A stretch of DNA of 64,000 nucleotides. Origin: Roseburia lenta. GTDB lineage: Bacteria > Bacillota > Clostridia > Lachnospirales > Lachnospiraceae. Below the pieces are notes generated by a model, which saw only the letters and a program-made list of their open reading frames with translations, was not told the origin of the DNA and made no database searches. Location of the stretch: NCBI RefSeq assembly GCF_014287435.1, contig NZ_JACOPG010000001.1, forward strand, positions 310,001 through 374,000, written 5' to 3'. Of this stretch, positions 57,677-64,000 are shown in pieces. Position 1 is the stretch's first letter; each line of letters begins with the position of its first letter. The translations under genes were made by a program, and so were the position numbers.

Positions 57677-59911
57677 CTACATCTGATAAAAATTCAGATT
57701 TTCACGGAGTTCTGGTGTGATCGTACCACCCTCGCGTTTATACTTTTCATATAAGCCTTGCAGGCGTTTGTAATTTCTGGCATTGTTTGTTTCCAATTTA
57801 CCTATCGCATCCGCAAACATAGGATTGGTCTTTAGGTCTGCACGATATGCCTTGGAAAACGGACAATAGGTAAACATGATCTGGCGCACATAACGGTTGA
57901 GACGGAAGCCGCCCTTTGCCTCATATTTGATCCAGTTCTGATAATCCTTGACAAAGATCTCCCGGAAATTGTTCTTTGCCCTGGCCAAAGCCCCCTTGAT
58001 CTGGTCTTTGGTCTCTGCGGACAATTCCCGGTTCTTGCGGTAGAACTGCAGATAATCATAGTAATCGCTTGTCAGCGACCGTTCGCGGATATCATTCCAG
58101 CGCACACCCTGGATCTTTCGGCACATCTCCCAGCGGTATCTGCCACAATTTTCTAAGATAGCCTCCTGTAGATCCACTGCGGTAAAGATCGGTATCATAA
58201 AGCGCGCCGGTGTATCGTTCCTGACACTTGCCGTCTCCTGCCACATCATGGCTCTGGTGCCGGCATTTGGCATGAGGATGACATCCGGCAGGATCTCCTC
58301 CATGACCATCTCATTTTTGATGAGATCACTTGTCCCGGTCCTTGGCAGCATCGGACGGTAAAAGAGGGAATAATCTATCTTTCGTACCGTGTTAAAGGCA
58401 TCCTCGATCCGATCTGCCGTCACGACCATTTTATCTAAGCTGTTAAAGAGATCTTTTTCGCAAAGAACCGGTGAGAACATGGTGATATTACCATAGGTCA
58501 CACGGTTGACGGATGTAAACATATTTTCCAGTTCATAGCGTGCCTTTGCCTTTTGATCCTGCTTTCTCCTTGCCACTTCCTCTTTTGTCCACTCGCCCCG
58601 GCGCAGACCATCATTGAGATAAGCCGTATAGTCCATATCAAACTCGTTCTTGGACGGCTCCTTTTCTCCCTCGTAGACTGCCCGCAGCCAACGGAAAATG
58701 GTAAAGACATGGTCGGAAGCACACATATCCAGATGGGCTGACAACTGGTAAAGTTCGCTGGTCTTGTCCTCGCCTAAAAAGCCCTGATCAATATAGGCAA
58801 AATTGAAAAACATCTCCATGACCGGCGTGATCTTTTTCCTGCCCTCCACTGCCTGTAAAAAGCAGTCCCAGTACAGTTCATAAAAGACTTTTCCCACCTG
58901 CTTGCGCAGACGATAGGCTGCCTCATCCTTATTGTCTGCATCTTTGACTTTTTCGTATGCCACAAAGAGTTCCTGCATTTCCTGATACTTGTCTCCCTCG
59001 TATCCGGCAAACTGCAAGATATACTCCAGATCTGTCTTGCACTCCTGGTCCACAGCCGTCTCTTTTTCTGTATTGGACGCATATTCTTTTGCGCAGGAAA
59101 CCAGCAGTTCCTCCTGAAAAATGCCCAGTTCCTTGGCATAGCCCAACTGCTTTTCGATCAGTTTCTTGATCTCACCATCATCCCCGCCTCTTGCCTTTAC
59201 TCCGCTTTGCAGTAAAAGGGAAGCATGAAAAAGATCGCTTCGTACTTGACTAAAGAGAGCATCCCGGTTGTTGCGCAGATAATTTGTCATCTCCCGGATA
59301 CCTCTGGCGATTCGATGCATCTGGGCGGATGCCTCCATGATCGAGCCAATGCAAAGATCCTCGTCCGTCTCCATAAGGTTCAGATATGCATCCAGTGCCC
59401 CACGGATCAGGCTGTTGCTATTGTTGATCTCCCAGTTTTCTGCCTTATGCTGCATCTCCAGTGGCGTGATATTTGCCACATCCAGAGATTGCTTTGCCTC
59501 GACCTTACTGCGGGCACACAAATAAACATACTCCTCATACAAAGTATCCGAAAGATTTTGAAACTGCCGGACCTTGTGATACATGTCCGCATAGGCACAG
59601 AACAACTGGTGCCTTTGCAAGAGGGCACTGCGCAAAAAGATCCTGCGCATCTTTGGCTCTGCCGCCAGAAACTGCTTGAGATCATTGACCCCCTCACAAG
59701 GAAAGACATAAAGTGTAACATCCGTACTGGCATAATAGTCACAGATAAACCAGTCCTGCTCCAAAATACCTATGATAGCATTTGGTCCCAGTGTCGTCTC
59801 CTCAAATTCGTGTCGTAAGGTAACATTTCCCTCCTGTACGATATACCAGGCACTTACCTTATCTTTTCTCTTTGCTACATTCTCCCCTGCTTTCAGATGA
59901 ATGACTTCCAT
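57677..59911 (-). CDS. Cyclic-nucleotide-binding-domain protein, large
   Basis: A 744-residue protein. Residues 1-100 match a cNMP-binding beta-barrel (VIHLKAGENVAKR..., AWYIVQEGNVTLRHEF, LGPNAIIGILEQDWF). The rest is helical with no family recognised. The phosphate-binding cassette is not canonical, so ligand binding is doubtful. Start at 59911 after GGAAAGGAGCGGAGG. Last gene of an operon conserved in Lachnospiraceae with DUF5716/5717. Confidence 0.72.
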   Translation of the reverse strand: MEVIHLKAGENVAKRKDKVSAWYIVQEGNVTLRHEFEETTLGPNAIIGILEQDWFICDYYASTDVTLYVFPCEGVNDLKQFLAAEPKMRRIFLRSALLQRHQLFCAYADMYHKVRQFQNLSDTLYEEYVYLCARSKVEAKQSLDVANITPLEMQHKAENWEINNSNSLIRGALDAYLNLMETDEDLCIGSIMEASAQMHRIARGIREMTNYLRNNRDALFSQVRSDLFHASLLLQSGVKARGGDDGEIKKLIEKQLGYAKELGIFQEELLVSCAKEYASNTEKETAVDQECKTDLEYILQFAGYEGDKYQEMQELFVAYEKVKDADNKDEAAYRLRKQVGKVFYELYWDCFLQAVEGRKKITPVMEMFFNFAYIDQGFLGEDKTSELYQLSAHLDMCASDHVFTIFRWLRAVYEGEKEPSKNEFDMDYTAYLNDGLRRGEWTKEEVARRKQDQKAKARYELENMFTSVNRVTYGNITMFSPVLCEKDLFNSLDKMVVTADRIEDAFNTVRKIDYSLFYRPMLPRTGTSDLIKNEMVMEEILPDVILMPNAGTRAMMWQETASVRNDTPARFMIPIFTAVDLQEAILENCGRYRWEMCRKIQGVRWNDIRERSLTSDYYDYLQFYRKNRELSAETKDQIKGALARAKNNFREIFVKDYQNWIKYEAKGGFRLNRYVRQIMFTYCPFSKAYRADLKTNPMFADAIGKLETNNARNYKRLQGLYEKYKREGGTITPELRENLNFYQM

Positions 59912-59943
59912 CCTCCGCTCCTTTCCACAGTCCAAACCACAAA

Positions 59944-61122
59944 CTACTCCTGCTTCAGACCGCACAATTTATCCACGGAGGAAATGATCTCTATGATCTC
60001 CGGTACATAATGTTCATGTTCCGTCATCAGACGATCAATCTCATTTCTCTCACTCTGCACGATCTTCCGGTTATCCTCGATGTGTCCCCTGATCTTTTGT
60101 CTTCGTTTTACCAGATTGTGTTTGATCTCCACCATCTCGTCTTCATCTATGAGTGCTTTGGTCTGATCCAGCCAGATCTTTCGATCATACAGATCGATCC
60201 TTTGTAAAAGTCGGATGAGGCGGCCGTTGAAATATTCCAGATCGTCATTGTTGCGCAGGAATTTTTCCTTTTCTTTGACAGCCGTCACATACTGTTCCCA
60301 AGTGTAATTGAGTTCGGTCGAATTGTGTACGCCGTACTTATCCTTTGTATATTCCACCGCTTTTGTCACATTGGCATATTTCATGCATACGACATTTAAG
60401 AGGTTGATCGCCTGATTTTCATTGCGGGTCGCCTGCCGCATCTGTTTTTGCAGATAAATGCTGCGGAAATAAATGATAAAGCCGCCCAGAGCACCCACGA
60501 TAAAAAGTACCAAAAAGGCAACCGTCATATCCATCTTTGTCGCAAACTGTATGACAAATAAGAGGATCAAAAGCGTTGCATAAAGCAAAAATACTAAGAG
60601 AGATGCCCGCTTGATGATCTTGCGTTCCTGGGTAATGTCCTCGCGCTCGATCTCCCACTGGTTCTTCTGTGCCTCTAGGATATTTTTGTCCCGCCGCACC
60701 TTGTCCTGATAACGCTCGTTTTCCAACATCCGGTGGATGGTCTGCGGTACATCATCCTCATTCTGCTCCATCAAAAGGAACTGGCTGTCCGAAATATTGT
60801 AAGAGGCATTCTCATAAGCCTGACGCGCAGCATTCAACTGCTCGATATTGGATGCCGCTTCCCGGATTGCCTGTCTGGTCTCATCCGGCAGCCCCTCAAT
60901 GGTCTGGATATCCGTCAGATAGGAAGTGACAACACGGTATTCTGCCTTTTCTTCCTCGATCTCTTTGGTCAAGGCAATGATCTGCTCGCAGGAATCCAAA
61001 ATGTAGTGTTCCAACTTCTTGGGATCATTCCAGTTGTCGATGGTCTCGATCTCCTGATATACCTTGGCAAAAGCCTCATCGATCTCCTGTTCTTTTTTTC
61101 GTTTCTTTCCAAAAAATAACAT
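59944..61122 (-). CDS. Coiled-coil protein with two membrane helices
   Basis: A 392-residue protein: N-terminal coiled coil (1-175), helix pair at about 178-225 (LLVFLLYATLLILLFVIQFA, VAFLVLFIVGALGGFIIYF), then a second coiled coil to the end. No enzyme motif. GGGAGAAAGGC ribosome site. Likely a structural membrane organiser (inference). Confidence 0.72.
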   Translation of the reverse strand: MLFFGKKRKKEQEIDEAFAKVYQEIETIDNWNDPKKLEHYILDSCEQIIALTKEIEEEKAEYRVVTSYLTDIQTIEGLPDETRQAIREAASNIEQLNAARQAYENASYNISDSQFLLMEQNEDDVPQTIHRMLENERYQDKVRRDKNILEAQKNQWEIEREDITQERKIIKRASLLVFLLYATLLILLFVIQFATKMDMTVAFLVLFIVGALGGFIIYFRSIYLQKQMRQATRNENQAINLLNVVCMKYANVTKAVEYTKDKYGVHNSTELNYTWEQYVTAVKEKEKFLRNNDDLEYFNGRLIRLLQRIDLYDRKIWLDQTKALIDEDEMVEIKHNLVKRRQKIRGHIEDNRKIVQSERNEIDRLMTEHEHYVPEIIEIISSVDKLCGLKQE

Positions 61123-61146
61123 GCCTTTCTCCCAACTGCTGTCTTT

Positions 61147-61971
61147 TTAAATGCGACACAAGTGATTGTAATCGACTTTCCAACTGCTCAAAATAGATCC
61201 GATCACCTGTGATCTGCCCGTTTCGGTCGCAAGTGCCTTTTGTATTTTTTCATCGAAAACATGGATCTCTTCGAGGGTACTGAGCATGGTGACTTCCTCG
61301 CAGATCTCATCTACCATATCCTGCGGGATAAAGTATTTGTCTACCAGTTCGTCGAAATGCTTCTGATCCTTGTTGCAGCGCAGTGCCGCCAGCATAGACC
61401 GGAGCGACTGCGTTTTGTGGTTGCGCTTGTAAGCCTCCTCAAAGCAGAGGGATGCCTCGCCAAAGAAAAACAACCTTCCGTAGGCAACGCCCAAGTTATG
61501 CCAGATATCTCCTTCAAAAGCGGTCGGTCCATGTGTGACCGCCGGGTCATCTAACATCTTTTCATATTCAAAAATAGCATCCACAATCTTATCTTTTTCC
61601 ATCAGGCGGTCTGCCCGCATTTTCTGGCACTCTGTCGGACTCTTGTTCTCAAAAGACGCTATCGCCTGCAGCAGGTCACGGATCTCCACACTGGTCAGAT
61701 AACCACTGTAATTTAGAATCTGTCCGATAAAAATATGCAACGGTGCCTGATTGGATAAGGTATCCAATAACTGCTTTTCCAGATCGCGTGCCCCCAGTTC
61801 CCCGCCGATCCACAGACAGAGTTCCTTGGATGCAAATTCTGCATTTAAAAGATAAACATTGTGTGCAATATAATAACTCAATTCTTCCAAAGAATAGACA
61901 TTCAGCGCGCCATCCTCGATAAAATAAGGATTGGCTGCTATGGATTGTCTACATAAAATCAATTCACCCAT
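61147..61971 (-). CDS. Helical-repeat (TPR-like) protein
   Basis: A 274-residue protein. The segment GDIWHNLGVAYGRLFFFGEASLCFEEAYKRN is TPR-like, preceded by KIVDAIFEYEKML. It probably mediates protein contacts in the cluster. Start at 61971 after AGGAGGCATCC; it overlaps nothing and lies 11 bp after the DUF5716 stop. Confidence 0.7.
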   Translation of the reverse strand: MGELILCRQSIAANPYFIEDGALNVYSLEELSYYIAHNVYLLNAEFASKELCLWIGGELGARDLEKQLLDTLSNQAPLHIFIGQILNYSGYLTSVEIRDLLQAIASFENKSPTECQKMRADRLMEKDKIVDAIFEYEKMLDDPAVTHGPTAFEGDIWHNLGVAYGRLFFFGEASLCFEEAYKRNHKTQSLRSMLAALRCNKDQKHFDELVDKYFIPQDMVDEICEEVTMLSTLEEIHVFDEKIQKALATETGRSQVIGSILSSWKVDYNHLCRI

Positions 61972-61982
61972 CGGATGCCTCC

Positions 61983-63224
61983 TTATTCTTCCAGACAGAC
62001 GGTATGCTCCCATGTACGGTTGGACGATGGTGCGATCTCCCCAAAGCCTAAGTCACGGATCGTGATCTTGATCTTACGGTCAGAGATCGGTTCTGCCGTA
62101 ATACGAAGCCTGCTGGTCCTGCGTTCTCTTTCCACCATGTCCGTCAATTCCAAAAGTTCTACGTGAGCCTCCCTGCTCTCCGGCCGCTGGATCCAGACCT
62201 CGATCTCCGGTGTTCCGTCCAAAATGACCTCACATTCGCCCACCTCGTCAAACCAGGACTGTCCAGCTGTGATCAGAGTAAAAAACTGCATTTCATTGCC
62301 CACCAAGACCTTGAGGTAGAGATTTAACTTGAGTTCATTGTCTCCGATATAGACAAAAGGCCAATCCCGCTTCCCATCCTTGATAAAGCCTGCATAACAG
62401 GCGCCCTTGGAGTAAAGATTCTTTCCCACAAAGACCTTTCTGGTATGGCAAAGATACTGCAAAGATGCCTTCATCCAGTCTCCGTCAAAACCATCTCCGA
62501 TCAGATAAACCGCCGAAACGACCTGTCCGTCGATCACATTCTGGGCGATCTTTTGAAACTCGCCGTCCTTTTGGTCTAAGAGTTTGCCATGATTTTTCTG
62601 ATCTAAGTTGATGACCTGAGGTGTCGTATGCATATTACGCCGCAAGCGGCAGGACACCATATCCGACTCAGTATAGTCAAACATGACTACATCATGTAAA
62701 AAGGTCTCCGGTCCCTGGCTCAGTGCATAATAGTAAAAACTTTCCCTGCGGTCGATCAGAAGCAGTTTGTCTGTCTCGATCCCCAGTTTTACCATGATAG
62801 CCGAAAAGAGTTCCATGTATTCCACACTGACCTTGTCCAGACAGATGACAAGTTTTGTTAAAGGCATCATGGCTTGGGCGCTTCCTGCCAAAGAGAGGAC
62901 ACGCTTTAAAAAGATGGCAAGCAGATCACTCGCCGCGTACTTTTCATGCTCCAAAAAGACTTCTTCCCCAGTTCTCGCCTTATCAAGAAGATCTTCTACG
63001 CCAAGCGCTTCCCCGGATTTAACACGCACTTTTGCTTCGCGTCCGAAGAACCACTGACCAACGCCCTTTTTCTTGGCAAGGGCGGTCGGGATCTGATAGG
63101 ACTCGCTGCCCATGATCGTGCTGATCGTCTGTGGCTCTTTCATATGCTGTTGGTAAATGCTGATCATGGTATATTTTTCACTGATATCCATACCAAGATA
63201 CAAGCCCACATTCTCCTGTTCCAT
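61983..63224 (-). CDS. DUF5716 protein with actin/Hsp70-like N-terminus
   Basis: A 413-residue protein. The N-terminus VGLYLGMDISEKYTMISIY resembles the phosphate-1 motif of actin/Hsp70 ATPases, GVGQWFFGREA follows as in that fold, and VVSAVYLIGDGFDGDWM looks like the adenosine motif. The remainder fits DUF5716. Function unknown. Directly downstream of the DUF5717 gene. Confidence 0.75.
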   Translation of the reverse strand: MEQENVGLYLGMDISEKYTMISIYQQHMKEPQTISTIMGSESYQIPTALAKKKGVGQWFFGREAKVRVKSGEALGVEDLLDKARTGEEVFLEHEKYAASDLLAIFLKRVLSLAGSAQAMMPLTKLVICLDKVSVEYMELFSAIMVKLGIETDKLLLIDRRESFYYYALSQGPETFLHDVVMFDYTESDMVSCRLRRNMHTTPQVINLDQKNHGKLLDQKDGEFQKIAQNVIDGQVVSAVYLIGDGFDGDWMKASLQYLCHTRKVFVGKNLYSKGACYAGFIKDGKRDWPFVYIGDNELKLNLYLKVLVGNEMQFFTLITAGQSWFDEVGECEVILDGTPEIEVWIQRPESREAHVELLELTDMVERERRTSRLRITAEPISDRKIKITIRDLGFGEIAPSSNRTWEHTVCLEE

Positions 63225-63233
63225 AAGTGCCTC

Positions 63234-64000
63234 TTATACTGTCGTAAATAGTTCCTTTGTCACCTGATCCAAGCCCTGATACTGCTTCATCAGTTCCAAC
63301 AACTGCCCGTCTTCATGATAGAGGTAGGCATTTTGCATGGCATTCAATAGATCGTAGCGATCCAGATTGCCCTCCTGCAGATCACTGGAAATCGTCAGGT
63401 CATCCGCACATACCGGCAGGTCTGCTACCGCATCTGCATACAGGGCATAATGAATGGTCTCTCCGAAAAAGACAACGAACTGCTTGACGAAGATTCCCTC
63501 GTACATCTCGATCATTTCTTCCGTGATCGGCTGCCCATCATCAAAACGATAGGTGATGGTGATCCGCTCTCCCGGATTGCCCCGGTATTCCACAAAATGT
63601 TTATCATACAGATGATACTTGATGATCAGTTTATGATCGACATTCTTGTAGAACTGGAAATAGACATTCCGCAAGATGTAATACTGCAAGAGTTGATCCA
63701 AAAGGGCAAACTCTTTTTCATCCAAGGTATCCTTGCCGGATAGATATTTCATGTATGCCAGATTGCAACTTTCCTTTAACTCGATGCCTTTTGCAAAATA
63801 ATAGGAAAGATAGTCAAACAACTTGTCTGGCACATGTTCCTTTGAGAGCATATATGCATGCGCCCAGTAATTCAGATAAGCCTCGATCAGCATGCGGTCT
63901 TTGACACGCGCCAGATAGGAATCATAAATAGCCGCCGTTTCCTCCATGCAGTTTTCCGCATACAAGGTCTGGAATAAAATATTTTCTTCCAGCGCCACCA
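63234..64000 (-). CDS. DUF5717 family protein (partial, C-terminal part)
   Basis: The frame is open from 63234 to the window edge and begins outside it. AYLNYWAHAYMLSKEHVPDKLFDYLSYYFAKGIELKESC and ILRNVYFQFYKNVDHKLIIKYHLYDKHFVEYRGNPGERI match the C-terminal region of the very large DUF5717 proteins of Lachnospiraceae. Function unknown. Confidence 0.72.
   Translation of the reverse strand, partial: VALEENILFQTLYAENCMEETAAIYDSYLARVKDRMLIEAYLNYWAHAYMLSKEHVPDKLFDYLSYYFAKGIELKESCNLAYMKYLSGKDTLDEKEFALLDQLLQYYILRNVYFQFYKNVDHKLIIKYHLYDKHFVEYRGNPGERITITYRFDDGQPITEEMIEMYEGIFVKQFVVFFGETIHYALYADAVADLPVCADDLTISSDLQEGNLDRYDLLNAMQNAYLYHEDGQLLELMKQYQGLDQVTKELFTTV

Overview
The window looks like a chromosome segment of a spore-forming Clostridia, most likely Lachnospiraceae. 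The evidence is a sigK-type sigma gene, a cotJABC spore-coat operon, a DUF5716/DUF5717 cluster, clostridial Shine-Dalgarno sequences and moderate GC. It splits into host DNA (1-9163), an integrated conjugative element of about 47.1 kb (9164-56243) and host DNA again (56244-64000).

Left host arm, mostly minus strand: partial sigK, trpS, a DUF5662 gene, a GH13 protein that has lost its catalytic motifs, a DUF1292 gene (plus), a UvrD-type helicase, gltX, two decayed remnants (GH2 and AraC), then cotJA, cotJB and the first 31 codons of cotJC. Right host arm: the remaining 167 codons of cotJC, a deletion scar fusing a VTC-domain gene to the tail of another coat/surface gene, and a minus-strand operon of large uncharacterised proteins (cNMP-binding, coiled-coil membrane, DUF5716, DUF5717).

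The element is inserted inside cotJC by a large serine recombinase (54775-56220). Both junctions share ATGGTGGTC. The inner flanks form a 12-bp inverted repeat centred exactly on the GG dinucleotide, and rejoining the arms restores a 198-codon CotJC. From left to right it carries: a membrane protein; a mobilisation operon (relaxase plus accessories); a non-coding oriT-like region; a type IV secretion operon (VirB1-like hydrolase, VirB4, PrgI, VirB6, VirB2-like); a cluster of small toxin/antisense-RNA loci; a lipoprotein; a Tad-type pilus operon with a giant subtilisin/beta-helix surface protein, a GGDEF protein and a degenerate HD-GYP protein; a VirD4 operon with ArdA; HepT/MntA; replication and ParAB partition genes; a divergent pair of XRE regulators; three copies of an Fst-like type I toxin-antitoxin locus; and the integrase.

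Two element-wide regulatory patterns are the most notable content. First, at least 23 copies of a palindrome, GTGCCGACNGTCGGCAC, are scattered over 10.6-45.1 kb, most of them directly upstream of the Shine-Dalgarno of the next gene in tightly packed operons. Second, five promoters share one architecture: tandem 10-bp AGTAGCATTT boxes exactly 28 nt from a conserved -10, and in four of the five an intrinsic terminator sits in the leader before the first gene. Together they suggest a coordinated switch for transfer genes, combining activator, antitermination and a per-gene RNA or DNA signal. I recognise no described system with this design; its mechanism is inference.
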